Shown piece by piece: positions 10,098 to 19,231 of a stretch of DNA of 64,000 nucleotides. The DNA comes from Burkholderia thailandensis E264 (GTDB lineage: Bacteria; Pseudomonadota; Gammaproteobacteria; Burkholderiales; Burkholderiaceae). The first letter of the stretch is position 1. Each line of letters begins with the position of its first letter. The stretch is from positions 2,666,001 through 2,730,000 of the forward strand of contig NC_007650.1 in NCBI RefSeq assembly GCF_000012365.1, read 5' to 3'. Made by a program: the position numbers and the translations under genes. The notes under the pieces were generated by a model. That model was given only the letters and a program-made list of their open reading frames with translations. It had not been told where the DNA came from and searched no databases.

Positions 10098-11795
10098 ATG
10101 GTGTCCGGCATGCACGACGCGCCTTCTCGATCCGCTCCGATGGAGCCCGTCCTTCCTGCGTCGGGGCCGCCCGCCGCGTCCACGTCCGTCCGCTCGCCCG
10201 TGCCGGCGCCCCTTGCCGCGCCGTGCGCCGACGCGCCGCCCGCGCACCGCAGCGCCGCGCGGCACGCGCTCGCCACCGCGTCCGCGGTCTGCTCGCTGAT
10301 CGTGCTCGACACGAACGTCGTCGCGGTATCGCTGCCGTCGATCGCCCGCACGTTTCATGCGAGCTTCGCGGACATCGAATGGGTGGTGAGCGCGTACATG
10401 ACCGCGTTCGCCGCTTGCCTGCTGCCGGCGGGCGGCCTCGCCGACCGCGCGGGCCGCAAGCGCGTGCTGCTCGCCGGGCTCGCCGTGTTCTTCGTCGCGT
10501 CGCTCGGCTGCGGGCTCGCGCCGTCGGCCGCATCGCTCAACGTCGCGCGCGCGGTCAAGGGCGTCGGCGCCGCGATGCTGCTGACGTCGGCGCTCGCCGT
10601 GATCGCGAACCGCTTCCCCGACGGCCGAGACCGTGCGCGTGCGTGGGCGGTCTGGGGCATGTGCATGGGCATCGCGACGACGATCGCCCCGCTCGCCGGC
10701 GGCGCGATCGCGCAATGGATCGGATGGCGCTGGATCTTCCTGCTGAACCTGCCGGTGTGCATCGCGCTCGCCGCGGCCGTCTGCGCGACGATCGACGATT
10801 CGCGCGATCCGCACGCAAAGCGCATCGACGCGCCGGGCAGCGTGCTGTTCGGCTCGGCGCTCGCGCTCGGCATCTGGGCGCTGATCGACGCGCCGCCGCA
10901 CGGCTGGGCGGCGCCCGGCACGCTCGCGCGCTTCGCGGCGAGCGCGGCGCTCTTCGTCGCGTTCGCGGCCGCCGAGCGCTGGCAGCGGCGTCCAATGATC
11001 GATCTCGCGCTGTTTCGAGAGCCACGCTTCGTCGGCGCGCTGCTCGCGATGTTCGGCTACGCGGCGTGCGCGCAGGTGATGATGACGTTCTTGCCGCTCT
11101 ACCTGCAGATCGGCTTCGGGATGTCGGCGATCGCCGCGGGGCTCGGCATGCTGCCGTTCGCGCTCGCGATGATCGTCGGGCCCTCGCTCGGCGCGGCGCT
11201 GTCGGCGCGCGCGCCGGCCGCGACCGTGCTCGGCTGCGGGCTCGCGCTGATCGGCATCGGCGATTTCGTGACCGCCGCGCTCGCGGGCGCGTCGCATGAC
11301 GGTCTCGTCGCGCTCGGGATGCTGGTCACCGGATGCGGCGCGGGCATCCTGAACGGCGACACGCAGAAGGCGATCATGGCGTGCGTGCCGCCGGAGCGGA
11401 CCGGAATGGCGTCCGGGATCAGCACGACGACGCGTTTTTCCGCAATCGTGACCTCGGTCGGCGTGCTCGGCGCGGTGCTCGCCGCGCGAACCCACGCGGC
11501 GCTCGCCGAGCGCGTCGCGCACGCGCCGGAGCTGCTCGGCGCGCTCGATCCGCGCTTCATGTCGAGCCTGCTCGCGGGCGATCTCGCGCAGGCGATACGC
11601 GGCCTGCCGCCGCAAACGGGCGCGGCGCTCGCGCAAATCGCGCCCGCCGGCTTCGCGAGCGGCTTCGCGCTCGCGCTGTGCGTGAGCGGCGCGTTCGCGC
11701 TCGCGGCGGCCGTCGCGGTGCGGCTGCTCGTCGGCGCGAAGCCGGGGCGGGCCGCAGGAGCGCGCTCGATGCGCGGCAAGCGGAGCGGCCGATGA
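10098..11795 (+). CDS. MFS drug-efflux transporter, DHA2 (EmrB/QacA) type
   Basis: A 565-residue inner-membrane proton antiporter of the 14-helix DHA2 group. Motif A appears as GGLADRAGRKRVLLAG, and the N-terminal DTNVVAVSLPSIARTF sequence is typical of EmrB/QacA relatives. A proline/alanine-rich cytoplasmic N-terminus of about 50 residues precedes the first helix. The start could be the ATG at 10098 or the one at 10110; neither has a clear ribosome site. No membrane-fusion (EmrA) partner is adjacent. The divergent LysR gene and shared palindrome suggest inducible expression by an exported compound. Confidence 0.9.
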   Translation: MVSGMHDAPSRSAPMEPVLPASGPPAASTSVRSPVPAPLAAPCADAPPAHRSAARHALATASAVCSLIVLDTNVVAVSLPSIARTFHASFADIEWVVSAYMTAFAACLLPAGGLADRAGRKRVLLAGLAVFFVASLGCGLAPSAASLNVARAVKGVGAAMLLTSALAVIANRFPDGRDRARAWAVWGMCMGIATTIAPLAGGAIAQWIGWRWIFLLNLPVCIALAAAVCATIDDSRDPHAKRIDAPGSVLFGSALALGIWALIDAPPHGWAAPGTLARFAASAALFVAFAAAERWQRRPMIDLALFREPRFVGALLAMFGYAACAQVMMTFLPLYLQIGFGMSAIAAGLGMLPFALAMIVGPSLGAALSARAPAATVLGCGLALIGIGDFVTAALAGASHDGLVALGMLVTGCGAGILNGDTQKAIMACVPPERTGMASGISTTTRFSAIVTSVGVLGAVLAARTHAALAERVAHAPELLGALDPRFMSSLLAGDLAQAIRGLPPQTGAALAQIAPAGFASGFALALCVSGAFALAAAVAVRLLVGAKPGRAAGARSMRGKRSGR

Positions 11796-11840
11796 CGCGC
11801 GATCCGCGCCGCCCGCGCCGCGCGCCCGATACCTGCGCGG

Positions 11841-13454
11841 CTACGCGCCCGCGCGTTGCGGCGCGGCCGCGCCGGCACGCGCCGCGCCGGCGGCGGGCCG
11901 GCGTTCGCGCGCATCGCCGAGCTCGAACACCGAGACCGACTGCTGCAACTGCTCGGTCTGCTCGTTGAGCGAACCGGCCGCCGCCGCGACTTCCTCGACG
12001 AGCGCCGCGTTCTGCTGCGTCAACTGCTCCATCTGCGTGACCGCCTGGTTGACCTGCTCGATTCCCGCGCTCTGCTCGACCGACGCGGCCGTGATCTCGG
12101 TCATCGTCTGCGCGACCCGCTCGATCGACGCGGACACCGAGCGCATCGCCTCGCCCGCGCGCTCGACGAGCTCGGAGCCGCCGTCGATCTGCGCGACCGA
12201 TTCCTCGATCAGCAGCTTGATCTCCTTGGCCGACTGCGCGCTGCGCTGCGCGAGCGCGCGCACCTCGCCCGCGACCACCGCGAAGCCACGCCCCTCCTCG
12301 CCCGCGCGCGCCGCCTCGACGGCCGCGTTCAGCGCGAGGATGTTGGTCTGGAACGCGATGCCGTCGATCACCGCGATGATCTCCGCGATGCGGCCCGAGC
12401 TGCGCGCGATGCCGTGCATCTTGTCGACCACGTCGTCGACGATCGCTGCGCCGTTCTTCGTCGTTCGCAGCGCGTCGTCGGCAAGCGAGCTCGCCGCGCG
12501 CGCGCTATCGCTGTTCTGCCGCACGGTCGCGGTCAGCTCCTCCATGCTCGCCGCCGTTTGCTCGAGCGATGCGGCCTGGCTCGACGTGCGCGCGGACAGG
12601 TCCGCGTTGCCGCTCGCGATCTCGGCCGCGCCCAGGTGGATCGCGTTCGACGCGTTGCGCACGACGCGCACGGTGCCCGCGACGCTCGCCTGCATGTCGG
12701 CGAGCCCGCGCAGCAGCCGCTCGATTTCATGCACGCCGTGCGGCGCCACCGTCTCGTCGAGGCGGCCTTGCGCGATCCGGTCGAAATGCACGCCCGCCTG
12801 CGCGAGCGGCGCGACCACCGCACGCCGCGCGACGGCGTAGATCCCCGCGATGCACGCGAGCATCAGCGCGAGCAGCACCGCGCCGACCGTCTCGAACCAG
12901 TGCATCCCGGTGTCGATCATGCCGAGCGCGTGCTCGCTCGTGCGGCTGCTGAATTCGGAGAACGTGCGCAGTTCGCCGAGATACGCGTCCTGGATCTGCT
13001 GCGTCGGCTGATCGAGAAACGCCTGCATGTTGTTGGATTCGAGGAACTGCACGAGATCGACGAGCGCGGCGTGGTACTTGCGGTAGCGGTCGGTGAGCGC
13101 CGCCGCGCGCTCGGTGTTCTCGGCGCTGATCGTCGGCGCGGCCGTGAAGGCGGCGAACGCGCGGTCGGCGAGCGCGAGCTGGTCGCGCACGTGCTGGAGC
13201 GTCTCGGCGGGCATCGGATCGCCCTTCACCATCCGCGTGCTGGCGCGGGACAGATTGGTGCGGGCGTCGAGCATGTGCTGGGTCGCGACGGTCGCCGCGT
13301 CGGCCTGCTTGATCGCGACGTTGGACAGATCGTCGACGTTGCTGCGCGACGCGGACAGCGACCAGAAGCCGAGCCCCTCGACCGCGATCAGAAACAGGCA
13401 GAACACGACGAGCACGCCGAGCAGGCCGGATGCGAGCTTGATTTTGCTGAACAT
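11841..13454 (-). CDS. Methyl-accepting chemotaxis protein
   Basis: A 537-residue chemoreceptor. Layout: first membrane helix about residues 8-30, a four-helix-bundle periplasmic sensor of about 160 residues, second membrane helix about 190-212, a HAMP linker, then the cytoplasmic signalling domain with the conserved hairpin tip ([47 protein letters not shown]). There is no C-terminal NWETF-type pentapeptide, so adaptation enzymes would not be tethered here. The ligand is unknown. The radical SAM operon lies upstream on the same strand, but with a 181-base gap, so co-transcription is uncertain. Confidence 0.95.
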   Translation of the reverse strand: MFSKIKLASGLLGVLVVFCLFLIAVEGLGFWSLSASRSNVDDLSNVAIKQADAATVATQHMLDARTNLSRASTRMVKGDPMPAETLQHVRDQLALADRAFAAFTAAPTISAENTERAAALTDRYRKYHAALVDLVQFLESNNMQAFLDQPTQQIQDAYLGELRTFSEFSSRTSEHALGMIDTGMHWFETVGAVLLALMLACIAGIYAVARRAVVAPLAQAGVHFDRIAQGRLDETVAPHGVHEIERLLRGLADMQASVAGTVRVVRNASNAIHLGAAEIASGNADLSARTSSQAASLEQTAASMEELTATVRQNSDSARAASSLADDALRTTKNGAAIVDDVVDKMHGIARSSGRIAEIIAVIDGIAFQTNILALNAAVEAARAGEEGRGFAVVAGEVRALAQRSAQSAKEIKLLIEESVAQIDGGSELVERAGEAMRSVSASIERVAQTMTEITAASVEQSAGIEQVNQAVTQMEQLTQQNAALVEEVAAAAGSLNEQTEQLQQSVSVFELGDARERRPAAGAARAGAAAPQRAGA

Positions 13455-13635
13455 GAAATTCCGTTAGAGCCAAGAAGAGATACTGCCTTGGCGTTAGCGG
13501 CATTTCGGCGGCGGACTTGAGCGATCACGCACGCGGCGTAGGGGCTCTACGATCGTTCGACGCCCGCCGAAAATGCGCGGCCTGGAGCCCGCGCCCGCCG
13601 AGAACGGGCCCGAGCCGGGCGCGGCCGCGCGGGCG

Positions 13636-15111
13636 TCACGCGCCGTCGAACGTCGACGCCGGCAGTCCGAGCAGACGCTCCAGATCGTTCATCAGCGCGT
13701 GCCGGCGCTGCGTTTGCTGTTCGTGGGCGCGCGCCGCCGCGTCGATGTCGCTGCCGCAATGCGGGCAGGTATGCTCGGTCGCGTGAACGTAGCCGTCGCA
13801 ATTGCGGCACAGCTTCATTCTCGACGGCACGCGCCCGACGTCCGGCGAGCGCTTGCCCTTGTTCTTCCACGCGAGTTCGATCACCTGCCCCGAGCGGACG
13901 ATGCTCGACACCGGCTCGCCGTCGGCGATGCGCTCGGTCACGAGATCGAAGCGGCCCACCGCGAACGATGCCGGGCCCGCGTCCTGCACCTTCGCGATCC
14001 GCTCGCGCAGGCCCTGCTTCTGCAGCTCGAGCACGCGATAGTGGCAGTACGGGTTGTTGCCCGGCTTGCCGAGCAGCGAATGCGACGTCCACGTGCAGCC
14101 GCCGCGGCAAACATCCGCGTAGTAGCAGGTGCGGCAGAAGCCCCACAGATCGTCGACCGAGCGCAGCCGCCCGAAATGGATGCCCTCGCTCGTGCGCCAG
14201 ATGTCTTCGAGCGACATGTCGCGCACGTTGCCGCCGGAAAAGCCGACCGTCGCGAGCGACGGGCAGCCTTTCACGGTGCCGTCCGCTTCGAGCGCGATCA
14301 CGGTCTGGCCGGCCGCGCAGCCGGTCCAGTGCACGCGCTCGTCGCCGAAGCCGCGCCAGAGGTGCTCGTACGGCCCGTAATAGCCGATGTTGTTGCCGAC
14401 CGTCATCAACAGCCCGCGGTTCATGCCGTCCGTATACAGTTTCGCGAGGAGCGGCATCAGCTCGGCGAGCCGGTACGGCTGCAGCAGCACCTCGTCGTTG
14501 TCCACCGCGTTGCCCATCGCGACCGTCAACTGGATCTGCCAGTGCGTCGCGCCAAGCTCGATGATCGTGTCCATCAGCGCGGGCAGATCCTCCATCGTCT
14601 CGGCACCGATCTGCGTGTTGACGCTCACCGCAAGGCCCGCGTCGCGCGCGCGGCGCAACGTGTCGACGGCGCGCTCGAACGCGCCCGGCACGTTGCGCAC
14701 CTTGTCGTGCAGCGGCGCGAGCCCGTCGAGCGACACGCCGACGCCGTTCAGGCCCGCGTCGACCGCCTCCGCGAGGCGCTTCGGCGTCAGATTGCGGCCG
14801 CCCGTCTGGATCGCGCAATACATGTCGTGCGAGCGGATCGCGCGGATCAGTTGCGTCCAGTCCTTGCGCAGATACGCCTCGCCGCCGATCATCGACACCT
14901 CGCGCGTGCCGAGCCGCGCAAGCGCCTCGATTACTTCGAGGCATTCGTCCGTGCTCAGCTCGTTGGTCCGCCGGCGGCCGGCCCGCGAACCGCAGTGCAG
15001 GCACTTGAGATCGCAGGCGAGCGTGATTTCCCAAACGGCATGAACCGGGACGAAGCGTTGATAGTCGCTGTCGATCAGGTAGCGGGCCGGGCGCGCGTCC
15101 GTTGTGCTCAT
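13636..15111 (-). CDS. Radical SAM/SPASM enzyme of the GDL-domain operon
   Basis: A 491-residue enzyme predicted to modify the small proteins encoded just upstream. The radical SAM cluster motif is CxxxCxxC at Cys 33, 37 and 40, followed by a GGEA motif (76-79) and SLDG (127-130). A SPASM-type region supplies further cysteines at 265, 283, 326, 329, 335, 339 and 356, enough for one or two auxiliary iron-sulfur clusters. A C-terminal zinc-ribbon-like pair (Cys 435/438 and 449/452) is an addition not common in this class. The ribosome site is strong (CGAGGAGA). It is the last gene of a four-gene operon. I recall a family named for GDL-motif peptide-associated maturases that fits this layout, but I have not checked it; the chemistry is unknown. 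Confidence 0.9.
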   Translation of the reverse strand: MSTTDARPARYLIDSDYQRFVPVHAVWEITLACDLKCLHCGSRAGRRRTNELSTDECLEVIEALARLGTREVSMIGGEAYLRKDWTQLIRAIRSHDMYCAIQTGGRNLTPKRLAEAVDAGLNGVGVSLDGLAPLHDKVRNVPGAFERAVDTLRRARDAGLAVSVNTQIGAETMEDLPALMDTIIELGATHWQIQLTVAMGNAVDNDEVLLQPYRLAELMPLLAKLYTDGMNRGLLMTVGNNIGYYGPYEHLWRGFGDERVHWTGCAAGQTVIALEADGTVKGCPSLATVGFSGGNVRDMSLEDIWRTSEGIHFGRLRSVDDLWGFCRTCYYADVCRGGCTWTSHSLLGKPGNNPYCHYRVLELQKQGLRERIAKVQDAGPASFAVGRFDLVTERIADGEPVSSIVRSGQVIELAWKNKGKRSPDVGRVPSRMKLCRNCDGYVHATEHTCPHCGSDIDAAARAHEQQTQRRHALMNDLERLLGLPASTFDGA

Positions 15112-15172
15112 GTCGATGTCTCCTCGTTGGGGGGGCCGCCTGCCGCGCGTGCGGCAGGCGGCGCGGGAGCGC

Positions 15173-15763
15173 TCAGCGGCGCGCTTCGAGCCGCGCGATT
15201 TCCGCTTCGAGCTTCTTGAGCTCGGCGGCGATGGCGTCCTGATCGGCGAGCTGCTGGTCCGCCTGCTGCGCGAGCGCCTTCATCCGGCTCAGGTCGCCGG
15301 ACGCGCGCGCTTCCTGCAGGCCGACCCCATACAGCGTGCCCGCGTGCTCGTGCGGCGCATCGATCGGGATCAGCGAGTTGTCCTTCGTGACGATCGCATG
15401 TTCGATCGAATGCCAGCGGCTCTCGTAGAAGTAGCGGTAGTTCGCCGTGCCCGATTGCCAGTCGTCGTTCAGCAGGCCGTTGAGCTCCAGAATCACGACC
15501 TGCGGCGCGACGGGGCCCGTCGGGCTGCCCGTGAGGGTGAGCGCGATCGACGGCGACGATTGAGGATCGAGCCTCACTTGATGGAACTGGCCGACGACGC
15601 GCGCACGGAAATGCGGCGGCGGATAGACCGACTGGGTGATGCGAGCGAAGCCCGAGACGGTCTTCTCGACCGCATTGACGAGCAGGTACAGCCAGAGCAC
15701 GGGCGCGCCGAGATTGGGCGTCGCGACGCGAAGTTGAACGGGAAAGAGACCGGTAGTAGCCAT
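15173..15763 (-). CDS. DUF1842-DUF1843-type protein with GDL motif
   Basis: A 196-residue protein, paralogue of the next gene upstream. The N-terminal domain (about 1-130) begins GLFPVQLRVATP and has the APVLWLYLLVNAVEKTVSG and ITQSVYPPPHF stretches shared with its paralogue; it looks like a beta-rich domain. The C-terminal 50 residues carry YGV..(Q)EA..SGDL..MK (GDL at 156-158), then a helical, heptad-like tail ending IARLEARR. I recognise this pairing as DUF1842 plus DUF1843, both of unknown function. No signal peptide. The ribosome site is GAGGAG. It sits 61 bases before the radical SAM gene, so it may be a substrate or scaffold for that enzyme. Confidence 0.8.
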   Translation of the reverse strand: MATTGLFPVQLRVATPNLGAPVLWLYLLVNAVEKTVSGFARITQSVYPPPHFRARVVGQFHQVRLDPQSSPSIALTLTGSPTGPVAPQVVILELNGLLNDDWQSGTANYRYFYESRWHSIEHAIVTKDNSLIPIDAPHEHAGTLYGVGLQEARASGDLSRMKALAQQADQQLADQDAIAAELKKLEAEIARLEARR

Positions 15764-15815
15764 GACGATAGCTCCTCGAAAAGGAACGAACGATGTCGAT
15801 GCAAAGCCGCGCCGC

Positions 15816-16454
15816 TCACTGCCGGCTTTCGAGCTTGGCGATTTCCGCTTTCAGCGCGCTCAGCGCGGCCGCGATGTCGTCGCGGCTTTCCAGTTGCTGC
15901 CGCGCATAGGTGGCGAGCGTCTTCATGTGCGCGAGATCGCCGGATACCGCCGCATACTGGATCGTCACCCCGTACAGCGGCACCGGTCCGTACGCGGTCC
16001 GCGACGAAGCGCCGATGACCGGCCCCGGTTCGAGCGGCACGAGTTCCGGATCGGCCTTGACCGGCACGTTCTCGACTTCGTGCCAGGTGCCGTTCGAGTA
16101 GTAGCGGTACGACGCGACGCCCGTCTTGCCGTCGCCCTTGAGCAGCAGATCGGCGTAGAACGTGATCATCGAATTCGAGTGCGGGCCGCCCTGATTGCCC
16201 TGCAGCGCGATCTGCACGATCGCGCCGCGGCCGTCGCGGCGCGGCGGCGGGCCGAGCCGGAACACGTAGGTGCCCCAGACGTCGGCGTGGAAGTTGAGCG
16301 GCGGACTCACGGCCTGCGAAATCGCCGCGGCGCCGACGACGCTGTGTTCCACCGTGTCGACCACCAGATTGAGCACGAGTTGCGGCGCGCCGGGCAGCCC
16401 GGTGCCGACGATGTAGCGAACCGGGAAAAGGCCGACGCGAAGATCTTCGGACAT
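15816..16454 (-). CDS. DUF1842-DUF1843-type protein with GDL motif, second copy
   Basis: A 212-residue paralogue of the 15173-15763 product. Shared landmarks are GLFPV near the start, the GAPQLVLNLVVDTVEHSVVG segment, ISQAVSPP, SYRYYSNGTWHEVE, and the C-terminal YGV.IQYA..SGDLAHMK (GDL at 172-174) with a tail ending EIAKLESRQ. Sequence divergence from its partner is large in the middle, so this is an old duplication. The ribosome site is AGGAGA. Operon spacing is 87 bases from the upstream gene and 52 to the downstream gene. Confidence 0.8.
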   Translation of the reverse strand: MSEDLRVGLFPVRYIVGTGLPGAPQLVLNLVVDTVEHSVVGAAAISQAVSPPLNFHADVWGTYVFRLGPPPRRDGRGAIVQIALQGNQGGPHSNSMITFYADLLLKGDGKTGVASYRYYSNGTWHEVENVPVKADPELVPLEPGPVIGASSRTAYGPVPLYGVTIQYAAVSGDLAHMKTLATYARQQLESRDDIAAALSALKAEIAKLESRQ

Positions 16455-16541
16455 GTGAGTCTCCTTGATGCGAGTGGTTGAACAACGACACGCTGAAATG
16501 CCGCCACGGCGACACGGCGGGCCGGAGCGGCGGACGCGCGG

Positions 16542-16733
16542 CTACTTCCTCCGTTCGAGCTTGGCGATCTCGACTTCGAGAAGCTCGAGCGCGGTAGCGA
16601 GATTGCCCTGCTGGCCGAGCAGCGCCTGCGCCTGCGTGCGCAGCGATTTCATCTGCGCGAGATCGCCGTCCGCGATCGCCTGATGGATCGCGACGCCATA
16701 AGGCGTGATCGGATGACCGTGTGCTTGATTCAT
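16542..16733 (-). CDS. 63-residue DUF1843-type peptide, possible precursor
   Basis: First gene of the operon. It consists of a short leader (MNQAHGHPITP) and one GDL domain: YGVAIHQAIADGDLAQMK (GDL at residues 23-25) followed by a helical tail ending EIAKLERRK. It therefore equals the C-terminal domain of the two larger paralogues standing alone, which is the size expected of a ribosomally made precursor peptide. The ribosome site is AGGAAA. The frame is open to 16937, but the upstream part shows no family sequence and ATG 16733 gives the exact domain. No cysteines are present, so any modification would not be a thioether from Cys of this peptide. Confidence 0.8.
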   Translation of the reverse strand: MNQAHGHPITPYGVAIHQAIADGDLAQMKSLRTQAQALLGQQGNLATALELLEVEIAKLERRK

Positions 16734-17369
16734 GTTTTCCTCGCTGAAAATGAACGATGGCCGACAGCCCCGCGATCTCTCCTGCAGCAGCGAAGTGCAT
16801 CCGGCTGTCGTATCTGTGCAGGATCGGAAATTGCGTCGATGAATGATGCGGTCGCCGCCGCGCGGCAAAACGGTGTCACGTGCCGTGCTGTTCGCCGCGC
16901 GCGATTTTCCATTCGTTATCCTCTTGAACCGGTGCATCGTCGGTCCACGGCGGTAACGCGGTTGTCCCCGTGCGCCCGCCAGTGCGGCGGAGCGCTTCCA
17001 TGTTGTCGATTGGTCCGCGTACTAAGGGTAGTTCGCCTGCGCGCTTTCGCTATCTACCAGAATTGGTAGTGGCGCGCCGGACGTGCGGCCGGCGCGATGC
17101 GCGTTGCGGCGCGCCACTCGCGCGATGCCCGGCCGCGCCGTCGCGTCGCGGGCCGTTGCGTCGCGGGGTGCCGCGAAACGCCCGGCGGACGGCCAGCGCA
17201 AGCCCGTTATTGGCGTGAACGGACCCTAGTGCGACGGCACGACGAATTTCCTTGCGTATCGCCCGCCCCCTTCCTAGAGTGGAGCGCAAAGAGCCGGATT
17301 GCATCGGCGGCGCGTGCGGCGCGCCGAATTGTTCAACGTATCAATTCAATCGATAGCGAAGGAACGTCG
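16734..17369. other. Long intergenic region between GDL operon and thioesterase
   Basis: About 640 bases between divergent genes; no supported gene. It includes the palindrome at 17054-17069 and a related GGGTAG half-site at 17026-17031, and presumably the promoters of both flanking transcription units. I could not place a confident -35/-10 pair. Confidence 0.6.
17054..17069. promoter_or_regulatory. CTACCA-GAAT-TGGTAG palindrome
   Basis: Perfect six-base inverted repeat with a four-base centre, about 320 bases upstream of the GDL operon's first gene and 300 bases upstream of the thioesterase. Such short, tightly spaced palindromes suit NarL/LuxR-type or GntR-type dimers. The regulator and the controlled side are unknown. 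Confidence 0.4.
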
Positions 17370-17813
17370 ATGACCGACATCGTGGACCACGCGCGCGGCG
17401 CCCTGCGCGCGCAACCCTTCAGCATGCTGCTCGGCACCGAGCTCGTGCACATCGGCGGCGATGAGGCGTCGCTGCGCTTGCCGATCCGCGACGAGCTCAG
17501 GCAGCAGTACGGCTTCGTCCACGGCGGCGTCATCAGCTACCTGGCGGACAACGCGCTGACGTTCGCGGGCGCGCTCGCGCTCGGGCCGCGCGTCGTCACG
17601 GGGGAATACAAGATCAATTACCTGCGCCCGGCCGTCGTCGGCACGCTGATCGCACGCGCGAAGCTGATTTATGCGGGACGGAATCAGGCGACCTGCCAGT
17701 GCCACGTGTTCGTGATCGACGGCGACCACGAGCGGCTCGTCGCGGTCGCGCAAGGGACGATCAACCGGGTCGGCGACGGGCGCGAGCCGGACGCGGTTGA
17801 AGAAAAGGCGTAG
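17370..17813 (+). CDS. PaaI-type hotdog thioesterase
   Basis: A 147-residue hotdog-fold acyl-CoA thioesterase. The family signature is visible as QQYGFVHGGVISYLADNALTFAG, followed by VTGEYKINYLRPAVVGTLIARAKLIYAGRNQATCQCHVF. The HGG-type motif with a downstream Asp is usual for PaaI-like enzymes acting on aromatic or short acyl-CoA esters; the substrate is not known. The start at 17370 has GAAGGA ahead of it. It is convergent with prpF and separate from the propionate operon. Confidence 0.85.
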   Translation: MTDIVDHARGALRAQPFSMLLGTELVHIGGDEASLRLPIRDELRQQYGFVHGGVISYLADNALTFAGALALGPRVVTGEYKINYLRPAVVGTLIARAKLIYAGRNQATCQCHVFVIDGDHERLVAVAQGTINRVGDGREPDAVEEKA

Positions 17814-17887
17814 GGCCCGTTCGGGGAAGGCGCGCGGCGGCGTGGCCGCCGAACGCCCGAGCGCCGCACGCCCCGCGCCCCGCCGCG

Positions 17888-19078
17888 TCAGAACGCGTCG
17901 CCCGGCACGCGCACCCAGCCTTCCATCAGCACGCGCGCGCTGCGGCTCATGATCGCCTTCGTGACGACCCACTCGCCGCCATCCTGCTTCGCTTCGGCGC
18001 CGACCCGCAGCGTGCCCGACGGATGGCCGAAGCGCACCTCGCGGCGCGCGCCGCCGCCCGCGGCGAGGTTCACCAGCGTGCCGGGAATCGCGGCCGCAGT
18101 GCCGATCGCGACGGCCGCCGTGCCCATCATCGCGTGGTGCAGCTTGCCCATCGACATCGCGCGCACGAGCAGGTCGACGTCGGCGGCCGCGACGCGCTTG
18201 CCGCTCGAGGCGACGTAGTCGGCCGGCTTCGCGACGAACGCCACCTTCGGCGTGTGCTGGCGCGTCGCGATCTCGTCGAGCGAGCCGATCAGGCCCATGC
18301 GCAGCGCGCCGTGCGCGCGGATCGTCTCGAACATCGCGAGCGCCTTCGCATCCGAATTGATCGCGTCCTGCAATTCGGTGCCGGTATAGCCGATCGCCTC
18401 GGCGTCGACGAAGATCGTCGGAATGCCCGCGTTGATCATCGTCGCCTTCAGCGTGCCGACGCCGGGCACGTCGAGATCGTCGACGACGTTGCCGGTCGGG
18501 AACATCGCGCCGCCCGCGCCTTCCTCGTCGGCTGCCGGGTCCATGAATTCGAGCTGCACCTCGGCGGCCGGGAACGTCACGCCGTCGAGCTCGAAATCGC
18601 CCGTCTCCTGCACCGCGCCGTCCGTGATCGGCACATGCGCGACGATCGTCTTGCCGATGTTCGCCTGCCAGATCCGCACGGTCGCGACGCCGTTGTGCGG
18701 CACGCGCGCCGGGTCGATCAGGCCGCCCGCGATCGCGAACGGGCCGACCGCCGCCGACAGGTTGCCGCAGTTGCCGCTCCAGTCGACGAACGGCTTGTCG
18801 ATCGACACCTGGCCGAACAGGTAGTCGACGTCGTGATCGGGCCGTGCGCTCTTCGCGACGATCACCGTCTTGCTCGTGCTCGAGCTCGCGCCGCCCATCC
18901 CGTCGATCTGCTTGCCGTACGGGTCCGGGCTGCCGATCACGCGCGAGAGCAGCGCGTCGCGCGCGGCACCCAGCTGCCGCGCGGCCTCGGGCAGGTCCTG
19001 CAGCCGGAAGAACACGCCCTTGCTGGTGCCGCCGCGCAGGTAGGTCGCGGGAATCTTGATTTGAGGTACGTGAGCCAT
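17888..19078 (-). CDS. prpF: 2-methylaconitate cis-trans isomerase PrpF
   Basis: A 396-residue enzyme that isomerises 2-methylaconitate formed by AcnD so that it can be hydrated to 2-methylisocitrate. Sequence begins PQIKIPATYLRGGTSKGVFFRL, the strongly conserved PrpF start, and has the WSGNCGNLSAAVGPFAI segment with the Cys used in this diaminopimelate-epimerase-like fold. Last gene of prpB-prpC-acnD-prpF; the gap to acnD is 153 bases. The start at 19078 fits the family; the frame is open to 19198 without conservation. Confidence 0.95.
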   Translation of the reverse strand: MAHVPQIKIPATYLRGGTSKGVFFRLQDLPEAARQLGAARDALLSRVIGSPDPYGKQIDGMGGASSSTSKTVIVAKSARPDHDVDYLFGQVSIDKPFVDWSGNCGNLSAAVGPFAIAGGLIDPARVPHNGVATVRIWQANIGKTIVAHVPITDGAVQETGDFELDGVTFPAAEVQLEFMDPAADEEGAGGAMFPTGNVVDDLDVPGVGTLKATMINAGIPTIFVDAEAIGYTGTELQDAINSDAKALAMFETIRAHGALRMGLIGSLDEIATRQHTPKVAFVAKPADYVASSGKRVAAADVDLLVRAMSMGKLHHAMMGTAAVAIGTAAAIPGTLVNLAAGGGARREVRFGHPSGTLRVGAEAKQDGGEWVVTKAIMSRSARVLMEGWVRVPGDAF

Positions 19079-19231
19079 GGTTCGTGATGTCCTGTGTCGA
19101 TCGGAGCGCGCGCTTGGGCACCGACTCCGATCCCTTGCAAAGCCAGTGATTCGGGTCCGCTCACCGCTCGGGCGAACGGACCCGCGGCGACGCGTCACCG
19201 CATCGCCCGGTGAAGGCGCGTCACCGCGCCG

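Noticed and set aside
16864..16880. Possible sigma-54 promoter for the GDL operon
   Set aside because: TGACACC-type -24 lacks GG and the distance to GC is one base short.
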